From the NCBI GenBank assembly GCA_963969595.1, contig OZ018408.1, positions 6,383,823-6,447,822 on the forward strand: a stretch of DNA of 64,000 nucleotides, read 5' to 3'. Made by a program: the position numbers and the translations under genes. The DNA comes from Neckera pumila (lineage: Eukaryota > Streptophyta > Bryopsida > Hypnales > Neckeraceae). The notes under the pieces are model-generated. The model was given only the letters and a program-made list of their open reading frames with translations. It searched no databases and had not been told where the DNA came from. Each line of letters starts with the position of its first letter. Within the stretch, counting starts at the first letter, position 1. This document shows positions 10,621-23,811 of this stretch, piece after piece.

Positions 10621-13600
10621 TTAAAATTGATGACTCTTCAATAAACCCCTCAAGTACTTTGTCCGCCAAAGAAAATCATACCCATCACCCTTGCAAGACA
10701 TCTTGAGGGCACTACGATCAGCATATTTTGGAATGATACTAACAATCGTTGCACAGACAATCAGATCAGTCTCAGGATCAAACTCTTCTTTTGTTCTTCC
10801 AGCAGCAGCCATTCTGTGCATCATAAGGAATGCTTCCTCAAACGCTTTGCTAACCTCCTCAAGTCCCTGGAGCTGATAAAGACCTTGCTCCAACGCCGCG
10901 GCTGCTGGACAATGACATAGAACGCGTTGGAAGTCCACTTTGGGGCCAGATGATTGATCCGTCCATTGCGTCCACAAGGAGAAATTGTGTATAAACTTTG
11001 CCCACGAGCAAATGACGTCTCCTAAATCCATCGATATCAGCCTACATGACTTGGGCACAAGGGGAAGGCTTGATAGACCAGCACATCCCAGTGATCCCAC
11101 TAAAAATACCTCGTTGAGACTTACAAGTGGTCGTAAATCTGGCAAGCTCTTCAAGCCATTGCAGTTCACAAGATAAAGCCCATGTAATTGCAACAAATTC
11201 TCCAACCCAGGAAGACTTTCAATAGCCGTACTGGACACATCAAGGCGTTGCAGATTGGTCAGTTTACCTAACCCTGGCAGAGCGTTCAGCGCCTGGCACC
11301 TATTCAAGAGCAAAGCCTCCAAAGAAACCAGGGCTTCAAGTCCTGCTATTGAACCCCTGATTGGCAGTTTCTTCAGTGCCAATCTTCTTAAATGAGTCAA
11401 GGAACTCAAGCCCCCAATGACAAGGGAGCCGCTCAAAAACTCAAGATTGTTAACAATCTCGACCACCTCCAAACTTGGCATGCTACCCAACCCAAGGAGC
11501 GCCGGGAATTCCCGGTTCCAACATGCTAACCGAAGGACTTTCAAAGTAGTGGCCAAAGTGCCTACAAGGCAAATGGCAGCAGGATTGGCAAATCGCATAC
11601 TCAGCTCCCGCAATTTGGAGCAAGTGGTGAAATCGGGTTCCTGCACCAAGCGTTCGCATGAGAGCTTCACAGACCGAAGCTCCTCCATGTTCTCAGACCA
11701 TGTCAGAGTCTCCAGAATGAAGCTTTTCAGCTTCAGACTTCGCAAACATTTCAGCGGGCTGAGGTCGAAACTCTTCTGCTGTACTAGGTTGATGTCGAGG
11801 ACCACCAGATTCGCCCACTCACGAAGCTTCTCATGAGGGAAACTGATCACTGAACCTGTTTGAAGCCTGAGCCTCACAAGAGACGACCAACGCAGACCTG
11901 GAGGATCACTCCTTAGACACCAGGGTAAGGTCCTCGCGTTCCTCTCATACACACACCATCTTTGCAACTCCTCCAAGTGAATCTGATGCTCAGCAAAATC
12001 GACATACAGATCATGTACGGTGACCTTCAAAGTCTTATTCTTCTCCCAGTCTTCGATTAGCGAGTTCTTTCTCAAATTCTTCATCTGCAATGCAGCATCA
12101 AAATGTAATGCCAATCAAATGATTCAGTATTGCCATCTCGTTCAAATTGATGGAATGAAATACTCCACCAGTGCAATTTAAATGCCAAACTAAATGAACA
12201 ACCCTCCGATACGTCATCATATGGATCTCTCTGTGGACCCACACTCTGAAAGCTTACAATTTACGAATTATTGAACTTAAAAACTCCAAGAATTGGACTT
12301 TCGACTGGAATACAAACAATAGAAATAAACAGGGAGGCCAACAGTGTTCTCAGCTACGATTGAGATGCTCAAAAACTAAGCGCCCTGAGTTGCAAAGGTG
12401 AGACCTAATCCGCAATTGTTGGATGCGAAAAGTTTGCTTGAAAGTATGGGTTGATCATACTATCTCACAAGCACAGAACCGGGACAACGCTTTAGAATGC
12501 AATCGAGAAAAAGAATTGGCAACAAGAGAGGAGGCAGCACACCATTATTTATACAATAGCCCTAATGGTTGGATAAAATATAAATGAAGATTACTTCAGC
12601 AAGATTAGGACTGTACTCACCTTGTATTTAATCTGCTCTTCATCCATGCCATGGATCGAAACTAACCAGTCGCAAAGATCATGGACATTATTCAGCTTTC
12701 CACGAGGTGCAAACACGGCGATATCAAGAAAGAGGAGTTTGTCCGATTCACTGGGCAAGGCGTCGTAACCTGCTCGAAGGATGTCAAAGACGGAGTCATT
12801 GTAAAACCATCTTCTTTTCTGCAAGATCTTTGACTGGTGGATCCACTGGAGGGGCTCGTGTGCATCAATGCCCTTCAGATAGGACCCCAACGCTTGCAAG
12901 GACAACGGATGATAGTGTCCGAGAAGAGACCTAGATTCAGATACCACAACAGGTTCATCCTTGCTCAGAAAAAAACACCGCTGGATACAAGACTTCAGAA
13001 CTTCCATCTCCTCAACTGTGAACGGTGAGACAAGTCGGGCAGGCGCGAGTGCATGCTGGAGAAAGATTCTCAAGGCCTCATCTTCATCCAAAGTTGGAAC
13101 CTGGATATACGAAACTTTCTCGCGAGGCATGCTTTCAATGTTCCAAGCAGGGCCAATTAAAGAGATATTAATAGGGTTCCCTTCCAACACATTTTTCAGA
13201 TTCTCCAAACTACGAGATGTCACAATTGCTTTGCTTCTTGGGCTCAAGCAGCGGAGAAGGATCTGAACACATTCTGTGCTTCCCTCAGGCACATTGTCCA
13301 GGGCCAGAAATACATGTTGCCTCGGCAAGGCCTTTCTTAAGATGTCATTACCCTGCAAGAAGAACGACAGTCCTTATGTCAATGAACGTATACTGCAAGC
13401 ACTCTCGTTCTTAGCGAACATCTCGAACAAACAGACAACTTCAAAGTCAAAAGAACTGTTTCATCAAATCTATTAACGAATTTAACATTAAGTAGACACA
13501 GCTAAACTGGTTGAAACCTGTTCGACGCTTGAAATTCTTCTCAATAGTTCTGGTCTTGCATCAGTCAGCGACTCCAGGATCAACTTTTGCGCTTCGATGA

Positions 13601-15227
13601 TGTGTTCTTGCTTGAATTCTTTGTAACCCTTTAGCTCAATGTGGAGAACCCGGCCAGCAAAATCCGCATAGTAAATATTGCACAGAGCCTTACAAAGGAG
13701 TGTCTTCCCTGCACCACCAATACCATGCACACCTACAACTCTAGCATGTGCCTCGTCTGTACTTAGTTTATCAAACTCCGCAACTACAACCTGCCAAGTC
13801 ATAACGACGATCCTGAAATGTGTCAGTCATAAATTGATAGATTATAGTTCACACAACATGTGAAGTACGAAGATGGGCTCAAGCAATAAATATCAAATCA
13901 ATCTCCACATCAAAATACTACGGCCGCTTTCTTATTATGATTCCTCAGTTTGAAAACTAGCAAAATAAATCTCAATGAACCATGAAAAATCAAAATGAGG
14001 AATGCAGAAAGTTGGAACCAACAAGGAGAGGACATACGTCACACAGTCGATCTCTGCCCTGCATGGCCGAAACGTCAAACTGAACATCTGGCAGATAAAG
14101 TGTGCAAATAGAAGCCACAATCGCTCTCCTGTAAGCCAACTCGGAGTCTCCTGCAAAGACCTCCCCATTTATAGAAGCAAGAAAGCGAAGAGCATAATCT
14201 GCAAGGTAAGAATCCAGTCTCCTGTCCTTTTTGCAACGTTCCTTCCACACTGACATTATGCGATCATGCTCACGTTTGAGGTCTTCAACTCCGATCTTGT
14301 AGTACAAGGGCAAGATTTTCAGATTGGTGCTGCCATACGCAATAGCTCTTACAAATTCAATCAGCTCTATCATGGGCCATTTGGAGAGGAGATATTCCAT
14401 GGATAGCACCACCACTGCCACATGACATTGGCTGGCAGCATCCTTGATCAAAGTGGGAAACTTCTTCCCCTTGGGCAAGCTGTTAGGACGACGATCAAAG
14501 AACGGGAAGTGTCCGGCATTTTCCAAGTCTTCGCAGAGTTGCTCCACAAATGGCTTCTGTGCGCCGCTATGGCTTAAGAAGACCCTGTGCTTTGGTAATA
14601 ATTTTACTTCCTCGTTGTATTGATCACCTCCAATAGAGGCGATTCCGCTGGTCTCTTGTGCGTCCCTTGGTGTATTGGTCACCAAGGCATGATTGTTGCT
14701 GCAGTACAAGCACAAAAATAAAAATTAGGTTAATGATATCTTTGAAAACTAAAGTAACTAGACACTTAATTGCGTCAAGTGCTCCAAATCTTGCGAGAGA
14801 ACTGCAAACTGATTTTGCGTTTGTACGTACACCACCTCAGCCTCAGAACTTGTGTCTATCTGCTTTAAGCATCTGCCAATAAAACTATGAACCCTTATAA
14901 GTTTTGCATATCGTGTCCAAATAATGCATTCATTTGTTTCGTGCGCTGGATTCCTCACTTTGCTTTGCTAACAAGAATATTTTCGAATCCAACAATTGTA
15001 CAAGTAGTAATTATGCTGAGCAAAGCTTCAATTAGGTAGAGTTACCAAAGCTCTTGCTAAAGCAGAGAATATTGTGACAAATACCTGTTAGATTCTTGTG
15101 CCGCGTCACCTTGGACCGGACCAGTGCCTTGAGGCTCTGTGCAACGCGCGTTTGTTTCGACTTGCGCGCAGGCCTTAGAAACGTACTGCAACAACAGAGC
15201 ATCTTGAAATGCAAAACCTCCAGCCAT
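10621..15227 (-). CDS. TIR-NB-ARC-LRR immune receptor (TNL)
   Basis: Five exons on the minus strand: 15085-15227, 14038-14698, 13518-13790, 12621-13352, 10621-12084, joining in frame to about 1,090 residues. An 84-residue N-terminal extension precedes the TIR domain (about 85-220: HRVFLSHSG, the putative catalytic Glu at about 159 in WPMIELIEF). The NB-ARC has P-loop GIGGAGKT (291-298), kinase-2 VFLALDNV (373-380), RNBS-B SKAIVTSRS, GLPL-like HYHPLSLQALGSYL and RNBS-D LLFLDIAVF. The MHD position reads VHDL (626-629). The last exon encodes degenerate LRRs (LTNLQRLDVSSTAIESLPGL and similar). Such proteins sense pathogen effectors and signal through TIR NADase activity. The first exon was placed from ATG 15227 because it reads through to the TIR exon with matching splice sites. 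Motifs are intact, so it looks functional. Confidence 0.92.
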
Positions 15228-15489
15228 CAAGTTGAGACCCCAAGAGGAAACATGAATTTATCCTAGTTTCTACGTCAACGTGGGAGAGCCTGTTGAGTTA
15301 GATTCCTTGGCATCAGAACTACGCCCAGGCTTGCAGAACATTCTTCTCCCTCTAATCGAACGAATATCTTGAAAACCTAATTCATCAAAGAGCCGGCTTG
15401 AGACAGAGAGATTCACACAAATGGAGAAATAGAGGTTTGTAAACCATGATTTGACCGACTTTGGTTACCGACAGTTTCGGCAAAATGGT

Positions 15490-15573
15490 ACGTGAGTGAG
15501 GCTCACACCACCACTTGCACCCTCGCAGCTTCTTGTGCACCTGCTCTTGCACTGCCTTGATTGGCGATTCTGG
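15490..15573 (+). repeat. 85-bp dispersed repeat, copy 2
   Basis: Partner of 2199-2283. Identity stops sharply on both sides ('atggt' against 'gatcg' on the left, 'acggactact' against 'aaaagtggac' on the right), which defines the unit. It lies upstream of the TNL start on the opposite strand. Confidence 0.8.
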
Positions 15574-16218
15574 ACGGACTACTGGACGGACTGCGCGCTA
15601 GGGGGGTCTTCAAAAGCCGTCCAGTCCTCTTCAAATCCTCAATCCACGAATTAATTAAGCAGGACTTGGGTGGGCTGGTGGGATCATGGAAATATCCTTA
15701 ATTATATTAAACTACCCCCGTGCCATCTCTTCACTGGAGAACAGAAAACCACGTGTGCTAACGCAGCTAGCTCGCGGCTAACTTAGTGACGATAAAACCT
15801 CATCACCATGAGAGCCCATCACCTTTAAATTTCCCTTTCGAAAGCTGGGCGGAAGTCGGAACTAAACTCAGTTTAGCACTCTTGCCGCTAACGAGCACGA
15901 ACGAGCTCAGGATTGCGTATATTGACGCAGTAATTAAATTATGAACACTCAGGCTCAAGATCTGCATGCAAATGAAAACTGAGTGAGTGAAATCAACGTA
16001 CTGAGCTGTACTGACTGACTCTCGGGATCTAGAAAGTCGTCTGGGGCCACCCAATTTTGCTTCGCAGGCTGCAAATTTCTTTTGTCAGTCGTAAACCTTA
16101 AAGTGATCTACAACGTAATTAATTAAGATATTAATAATACATATTATCCTGCACTGTAGTTGTAAACTTCCGTCCTCTTAAGTCAGCGTCCCTTGCCAGT
16201 ACTATATACTCCGTATAC

Positions 16219-16230
16219 TATATATATATA
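16219..16230 (+). promoter_or_regulatory. TATA-like tract before the glyoxal oxidase relic
   Basis: The run 'tatatatatata' is about 200 bases before ATG 16429. It is consistent with a remaining promoter of the pseudogene, but such tracts are common in this AT-rich DNA. Confidence 0.3.
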
Positions 16231-16428
16231 CAACAATCTGAGTTTTCTGATCGAACTCCAGTGCTATCAACTTCAGTTGCGTGCGAAGTGACTGCACAAT
16301 GTCGCTGTTGTAGCTAGTTTTGGAAGTTAATCACGACTCCACACATTCAGCAGTGATGGCTCAATGAAGAACGGCCACTGATGTGATTCTTTTTCTAGCT
16401 TGAGCTCTGGTTGCAGGCTCTGGTCACG

Positions 16429-16939
16429 ATGGCGGCGTCGTTTTTGAGAGACTGGAGCAGACTGTCGGTGGTGGTGGTGACGATGGTGATGTTTGTGTTG
16501 TCAGGGCAAGCGATGGCGGACAAATGGGAGCCCGTCATCCAAAACGGTGGCGTGAGCGCCATGCACGCCACTCTCCTGAGCAGCAACCGTGTGATCTTCT
16601 TCGACCGAACTGACTTCGGCCTCTCCAACATCACCTTCTCCGACGGCTACTGCCGTAACAATCCTCGCGACCTCAGGCTGAAGCACGACTGCAGTGCCCA
16701 TTCCACAGGAGGTGAAATTCCATCTGTACGCGCCACCGTTCTCCACACATAGCAGCTCCATGAACCAGCGCATGCTGGTGCTGGAATTTGACGCCATCGG
16801 GGCCGCGGCGCCGGCGACGTTGGTGTTTTCGGCGACTGCGTATGCGCCGCCGAGCGCTATTGTGGCGCCGGGATTCTATTTGCTTACCGTTGTGAACTTC
16901 GGGACCCCGAGTTCCTCCGTTTGGGTGCTGATTTCGTAG
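16429..16939 (+). pseudogene. Glyoxal oxidase (GLOX-like) with internal deletion
   Basis: The first part (16429-about 16703) encodes a signal peptide (hydrophobic VVVVTMVMFVLSGQAMA) and the N-terminal conserved start of plant glyoxal oxidases: WEPVIQNGGVSAMHATLL, VIFFDRTDFGLSNI and the KHDCSAHS block. Directly after it, in another frame, comes the extreme C terminus of the same family: VKFHLYAPPFSTHSSSMNQR, ATAYAPPSAIVAPGFYLLTV, stop at 16937-16939. Most of the protein, including the kelch propeller and the copper ligands, is missing. The original frame meets a stop at 16750-16752. Full-length relatives are about 550 residues, so roughly 380-400 residues have been lost. The intact gene would make a secreted copper-radical oxidase producing hydrogen peroxide. 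This copy cannot be catalytic. A working gene model by splicing is unlikely because no intron signals bracket the join. Confidence 0.87.
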
Positions 16940-18794
16940 GCTTCGATCTATTCTTCAATTCTATTAGTCAGAGGTGACAGTCAGAGGTCCGATTGCATTT
17001 TGAGCTGGACGTAATTCTCCAGTTGACATTGTTTAGGTAGTTACGGGGATATTCATTAAGATGGCAGTTTGCCAATTGCCAATAATAGGAAGTTGCTCAT
17101 GCAGTTCTTCGTTTAGATCATTCATCAAGTTCGTTAAATGTAGTCCAAGATTAGGACAGATATGAATTTAATGTTTCAATATGTGAGTCCTGTAACGTGC
17201 CGAAGTATTGTATACCGCCATTGTGGAGGAAACTAGACGGTTTAGTAAAACTAGGGCATCACAGGTCTAGTTAGATTAATTTTTAGTTTGGTTCAATTGT
17301 GCACAGACCAGTTCGCCAAAACCACTGGAAACTGACTGACAATTTAATGAATATACGGTTCATTCGTTTGTTCCGAAGTAAGCTTTGGAACGTTTGGTTC
17401 TGATCAATTTACAAACAGTGGTTCCACTGCTTCGGCCGTAGGCTAGGCTTTTCTGTGATATATGGGCCGCCCGGCCTGTCATCGAGTTGATCGAATCTTA
17501 CAATGAGAGGCCGCTGAAAGATAATGAATTTTGATCTAGCTAGAAAGAGGGACTTGAACTTGGCCACAAAGCAAGTCAGAATGTTTGATGGATGTCACAA
17601 GACAAAAACCTATGGCATTGCGTGACGCCTCCTTGATGAAGGCATTCTGCATTCTTGATGAAGAAAATCTCGTGCAGTTCTCAACGGTTCATAAAAAAAC
17701 AAAATTCGATTCGTTAAATTGGGTTTATGCCGCTACTTCGGCTGTTCGGCACTCTACATGTGAGCTCTGAAACTTAAATCCATACCCATCCTAGTTTTCA
17801 GAGCTTTGCAAGTATAACTGTATGTCACAGGACACAGATCATTAAGTCCAGGAGAAAGAACACTTGCAAGTTGGAATTAGGGGTATCAGGTATTAGAGCC
17901 AAGTCAAGAAAATATAAAAAATTCTAACCACTCTAATTGGTCTAGAGCTTAAAAATTGTCCTACCTTGTCTGCTTGACCATTGAGTACTCAAGATTGTTA
18001 ATTTTCTTGGCTCTGCCCCAAGTGTAAAGCACCTCTTGGTTTATAACAGCACTTGTGGAACAGTTAATTGATGAGTCATAACAAGGAGTAGAGCTTCTTT
18101 TCCATGCATTTTGAATTGGTATGACCTGCACTTGGCGTTCTCTCTCATATTTATGATGCCACTTCTGGCAATCGCCGGCCCAACAGGGAGGAGTGAGTGA
18201 CATTCTGGACGGAGACATGTGAATTCGTTTTAGGACATAGAAGCTCATAAAATCTAGAGAGAGACTTGCATAGAGACAATGGCGGAGGGAGATAAATGGT
18301 AAAACCGGTAGTGAGAGTTACAGTAATAACCGTAAAAGTAATAATAACAGTATCAGTGAGCAATTTACATTTACCCACGCAAGTGAATCAGCTGAAGTAC
18401 AGCACTGGTCACTTACCTCCCTGAAAAGAACTCCTGAATTCCGGGTTGTCTTCTTGATTGTTATTTTTTCGCCTTTGAAATAGATTTCATTGTGTGCCCC
18501 AAAAGAAGAAAGGGTTTCATTCCCTGAAAAGCTCCAACAATGCAGATACAAGAGTTCCGACTGTTTGATCGCAAAGCTGCACTGTCAAACTCATGCTGAA
18601 ATCATCCTGGACAAATCCTCTTCATGAAATAAAATGAGGAAAAAGGAAAAAACCATATGCTATCTTAGCCTGCACTTTGGACTGGCTAAGAACATATTAG
18701 AGTGGTCAACATGGTTCTGTTCCTGCGCTTCTCGTATGTATTTTCTCGAATGTATTTCTTGTCTGCAAAGAGCACATGGCTCTCTCGTTTGCCA
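16940..18794. other. Intergenic region without recognised features
   Basis: Short open frames occur on both strands (for example 17585-17770 and 18151-18378) but none shows a known domain, and neighbouring frames are equally open. It probably holds the 3' ends of the flanking transcription units. Confidence 0.45.
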
Positions 18795-19390
18795 CTACAG
18801 AATCGCAAAGTCTGCTCCAATTGGCAGATGGTCACTCGGATGGCTGTAATTAGGGAGGCCGCCTTCAAGGTCAGGAGAACTCAGGGCTGGAAGAGCCAGT
18901 AAATTAGCGAGTCGCAAAGAATCAGAAGGCCGGAAGAAAATGTAGTCTAAAGTGCCAGTGAATCCAGGGGTCACGTTTGTGTTGGGATGTTCGCCCAAGG
19001 CTTCACTGTAGAGACTCAGTAAAGGAAAAGGGGCGCTTTCCGAAGATGTTGGAAATCCAGCAGTACTATCGCTCGTACCGAGTTTAGTGAAACTTGCTTC
19101 CAAAAGCTTGTTGGTATTCCCTTCTAATGAACTATTTTGGTGTCCGCCAAATTCCTGGGAACCTGAGGTGATGTATCGATATACCTGTCAGAGAGAAGAG
19201 CCCAAATAAGATAAGACCAACGTAGAAACAAAAAACAGGAAACCATCAGACAGGAAAGATAATGAACTAGTACAGAACCCACCTCCTAAAGGTGTTCTGG
19301 AAAATCGATCCATATTATATTCAAAACTGCCTTACACGGTGTTACAATTGGCAGGTTTAACGCGGCTAGGTTTTCTAAAGCACCTCTGAG

Positions 19391-19425
<35 letters not shown>

Positions 19426-22400
19426 TATTCATATCATTTAGTGATATCCAACTTCACAGAACGGAACACACAGTTCAAATAGGAGGATAGGACAGACAGG
19501 TAAAGTAGTACACTTTCGTCATGGACCACACAAATATCTCGTATAAAGAAACTTGATGTCGCAAAATGTGAAACCATTCAGACTTCTTATACAAATTCCC
19601 ACTTCTTAAGTGCACAAGAGAGATCAGAAGACTTGATTTTCTATTAATGAAGGCCAGATATCGCAGAGAGGCATCTCACCGGATCTCCTGGAGTTGAGTT
19701 GTAGTCCCCACAAACCAGCACCAGAGGATTGCAAACCTTCCGTTGGAATTTCATAATTTGCAAAAGTAGGTACCTAGCTTGAGCCAACTTTACATCAGCC
19801 CATTCTGGATCCCTGATGTACAGTGGCAAGCCAACAGTGTCAGAATTTTGCCTTGCGGGATAAACTAAAGGCAGACAGAGAAGCTTCTAAAGGAGGTCTG
19901 GGAGGAGACGTGCATACCAGTAAAGATGAGTATTCCCCAAAATTAAATATTTGTTTGGAGGATCTAACATGCGAAAGGCAGCCAATATAGCTACACAGTC
20001 TCGCTTGAGGCGAACACGTGGGTCATTCGGATCCCCTCGTCTTTCTGGACCAGCTGCAAACACAAATTTGTAGGATCCCGCTTAATTTTTATCAACAACC
20101 GATGTCCAAGTTGGACTTTAATACATTAGACCTAGCTTCCTTGTAAGAAATTAGTAAAACTGACATGAGAAGATGCAGAGAGAATAGAGAACAGAGAATA
20201 GAGACACTAAAATTTCAAGAGTCAGCGAGCCTAGCAGTAAAGTTAAATGTTACCCTTAACAGGCGAGGATGACCGGGACCGGCTTTTTGACTTCTCTAGT
20301 CTTGGATCCTTCACAGTCTCACTGTCGGAATGCAGATCGTCCTCTGAAGATAACTCCAATGTATCCACCTCCGTGGAGGCGGGGATAAGATCATTGAAAT
20401 CGACTGCTTGCTCATCCAAGAGTTCCATTCTGATCAATTTTCATCATCATAACAACCTTTAGGCATAAAGAACTGCACCCTTTCTGTTTCCTGATGCTGA
20501 GATACTGCACTGACAAATAACTATTCTTCCTTGGTTCTAAAGCTGCTCATGTGCATCTATGCTTACGTCTTAATCTGTTTTTACATCCGCCAACCTTCCA
20601 CCTCCGAATACTCATACAAAGAAAGCGAAAAAGGGAATCATGGATACCCAAGATTTAGGGAATCATGGCCAACTCCAAGGTGTCACGAGGCCCCTCTAAT
20701 GAATGCTATCCTCAATTGATTAGTTGGTTGATTACTTACGCAATACTAAAGTAGGACAACCTTTGGATCACTTGACAAGGCTACAGCTCGGGGAAATTAT
20801 GACATGAAGATATGAGAATGTTACAGAAAATTGCAAACAAAAACCAGACAGAAAACTTCTGGTCAGCACTCCTTACATAAATACTGTAGTCTCCGTGATG
20901 GGCACCATGTACGTACCTGTTGCGTCTAAAGAAGATACCACAGCCATCCCGTTTCCTACCACTGCGCTGGATATAAACACTGCTATAGCCTTCTCTCGCC
21001 AATTTACTCCGGTAATAGCTTTCATACTCATCCAATTCCTGTATGAGCAGCATGTCTTCATTACAAGGGCAACATAAATATCATAACGGTCAACAAGGAA
21101 AGGCCTACAAACAGATTGTAAACTGCATCTGCACATTATTAGTTAAACCATAATCTGATAACTTTTGGATTGGCAAGGTTAGAGAAGAGAATAACATCAC
21201 AGAAGACCCCCTGGATTAACAATGTTCTTAATGTTGAGTTAATGGGCATTAGATTCATATATTCTTCATGTTGCGTTAACGTTGTGTTAATGCTAGTGTA
21301 ACGCACAAGTTGTGATTAGCTTAATGTTCGTGTCTTGAAATTAGCGCAACACTAACTAGCCTTTATCCTGTAACTGTTCAGACTATAAAACGTTACAAAA
21401 TCTATTCACCAAACGGAATACGAGACGACAACCTGTAAACACAGAACGTCGGCATCAAATGACAAAAGTCGCTCCAAAACGGCCTTCGACCGATTCTTCC
21501 ATCTGCAAGACCGGTTTGCGGACTAAGAAATCTACAAACCAACACTTCCACACTCATAAACAGCTTCAACTCATGCATATCAAAGTGCGCGGGAATACTC
21601 TTAGAATTGCAAACAAGGTTTTTGTTTTATCAATACATTTTAGAAAGTGCAACCACGGTCAGCGCCAATTGCGATGGCTTAATCCCTAACTACCTTAAGT
21701 CCACTGAAGATTGCAGACGTCAAAGCAACAAGCTTACGATAAACAAGAAATCTCACACCGATTGGTGCAAATATCATTTTTTATTCATTTTATCTTCCTT
21801 GTTCAAAGTCGACTTATTACAAATCCAAGTAACAAGAATGAGCATCCAGAGGTGGCACTTGCGTGGTTTCTAGGAGGCATCCTAAAAACATTAGAGATAG
21901 CAAGATTGCAGCTCCATCCTTGTGTTCAGTTACGGAGTTGTTCCCCCGAGTGCTTCATAAAATGTGTAACAAGGTGCCATAATATCAATGGATTTTATAC
22001 GCTTGTTATCACACTTGTAGTTGCACATGATGTACATTCAAATTTTAACATGCTTGCTGCTTCAACCTCTGCAATCTAACGTAGCCCTTACTCCAGTTGT
22101 GAAGCTGAGAATTTCATTGCTCTGCAGTCATAGAGGGAACTACAAATATACCACAAAATTTTCCCGTAACATTTCGCCAGCTGAACCCGAAAATCAAATC
22201 CTGTACAACATGACGGACCCAGGGGTTTTACGGTTTAGGGTTTAAGGTTAAGAATAATTAAAATGTATTGGAATTCTAATATCTCCGCAGATTCGAAAGA
22301 ATTAGAATCTCGTAAAACAATCATTTAAACACTAGTACTCACCTTAAGCACGGCGATGGCGAATGTGGAAAACTAACACTCTTCACATAGGACTGCGCAA

Positions 22401-22684
22401 GAATATTGTAGGAAACTATGCGAACCAGAGCTGCAAAATCCGACAACAAATGTACATTTGAAGCAATTGCATAAACAGAGCCTTCCATTCAAACCCTAAA
22501 ACTATACTTCCAACCTGAATTTTTGTTTTTTCAATTGCTCAATTAGCGGTCAATATTAACAATGTTAAGAATTCTTTGCAAAAGCGAAGCACATATACTT
22601 ACGAGTGGAATGAGAAACGTCAGCCTGTTGTGGAGACTGGATGGGGACGAACGCGGGTAACCACTTCGGAACAGCGGCGGTCAT
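18795..22684 (-). CDS. CCR4: CCR4-type poly(A) nuclease (endonuclease/exonuclease/phosphatase family)
   Basis: Eight exons on the minus strand: 22603-22684, 22343-22430, 21433-21502, 20917-21038, 20254-20429, 19918-20053, 19680-19812, 18795-19184, joining in frame to about 398 residues. Catalytic landmarks are in order: VSYNILAQ (33-40), CLQE (catalytic Glu about 81), DGCGIFFRRN (about 111-120), GNTHLYW (His about 222), CGDYNSTPGDP (Asp261, Asn263) and PSDHLP (Asp387-His388). It therefore belongs to the CCR4/nocturnin deadenylases, which shorten mRNA tails. There are no LRRs, as in plant CCR4 homologues. An acidic, serine-rich insert lies at about 142-175 (ELSSEDDLHSDSETVKD, then SKSRSRSSSP) and could be phosphorylated. 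Intron 7 holds a (GT)n tract. The start ATG 22684 is the first that reads into exon 2. It is divergent from RAE1; which numbered plant CCR4 homologue it corresponds to I cannot say. Confidence 0.9.
19393..19422. repeat. (GT)n microsatellite in intron 7 of the CCR4-like gene
   Basis: About 15 uninterrupted GT units. It lies in intron 19185-19679 and has no evident function. Confidence 0.95.
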
Positions 22685-23811
22685 TATACCATACGACTTG
22701 TGCTGAATCTGCCCGAGGAATTAATGCGATACACAATCAATATCAAAAACGAGATAAACAATTTCTCCACACGCCAATTAGTCTCGACATTTTATCAGAG
22801 ATCGGAAGTACACCGTTCACAAAAAGCATGGAACTCAAAAGCTCGCAATCCAAACCAATGCAGGAGCTCCACAATCACATTCCATGGCTCCAAACCAATA
22901 CAGGACTGACCCTCAATATCAAAAGTATTAAAAGAAAGGGAGACTTAAAAGCAAGAAAGAATATTAATCCTACAATTCGGCTGAAAGGTGTGCGAATTGT
23001 GCACACGACACGGAGTTGCTGAAGCATGCTTCCCAAAAGATGAGCAACATCATACTACTTGAATTCGGAGACAACTGAACAGTTTGCTTCTGTAGGCTTC
23101 GTTAGAGAACCGGACTGGCGATCACGTAACCGGATATCAACGTGACCTCTCTAATATCACATCATATGTCCTTTCAACAAAAACATCAAAAAATTCTATA
23201 ACTTCAGAACGCACTTCCATGTAGTTCGAGAATAGAAAAATAATTTTTGAGTCGGATTTGTCTTCACCAAATTTTACAATGGATAGGGAGAAACTACATT
23301 TTAAGAGTAGCTTTGCTTTGTTGTTAAACTAAATGCAACCAAAAACATTCAAGTCTGATGCTGAAACTAGTTTTTGAAAAGTTGGAAACTTACCTACTTC
23401 ATTCTTATCCCAAATTTTGCTAGCCATTAATTCTGATTCTCTTCTTGCAAGTATTGCACACTTGTATGTTCAAATATTTTTGTTTTTAATGCAAAATTGG
23501 ACTAATTCTAGGTAAATGGATGTCCGTCCAAGAAGAAGACATGTGATTCCATCTTAAAAAAAAAAAAAAATACTAAAAAATTTATTTTACATGTGGTTAC
23601 AAAAATGGGAGCATACAGGTGAAGAATTTTGAATCCGGGTATCCTCGAGAGAACCGGCGAGCCGGATTGATACACAGGTTGGTTAAAACGGCGACACGGC
23701 CACAGGACCTATTTCTTCCTCGACTGCGTAGTTTGTACAGTGTTCATCTTTCAGCTTTGTTTGTTGCAAGTCTCTGGTTCCTGCTTTCGGTGCGTGGTGA
23801 TCGTGGCAGTC
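22685..23811. promoter_or_regulatory. Bidirectional intergenic region between CCR4-like gene and RAE1
   Basis: The two genes are head to head with 1.13 kb between start codons, so both promoters should lie here. An A-run is present near 23556-23569. No TATA box stands out. The open frame at 22576-23022 on the plus strand is antisense to exon 1 of the CCR4-like gene and has no recognisable domain. Confidence 0.5.

Larger units (their letters stand above)
15228..16428. promoter_or_regulatory. Divergent intergenic region between TNL and the glyoxal oxidase relic
   Basis: About 1.2 kb separating a minus-strand and a plus-strand gene, so it should hold both promoters. It contains repeat copy 15490-15573 and an extended TATA-like tract at 16219-16230. 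No coding sequence is supported in it. Confidence 0.5.

Noticed and set aside
14698..14715. TIR exon beginning at 14715 as an independent start
   Set aside because: The first codon there is TTG; an AG acceptor at 14699-14700 and the exon at 15085-15227 give a continuous frame with an ATG.
16501..16797. 98-codon minus-strand frame in the glyoxal oxidase relic
   Set aside because: It is antisense to clear family homology on the plus strand and has no similarity of its own.
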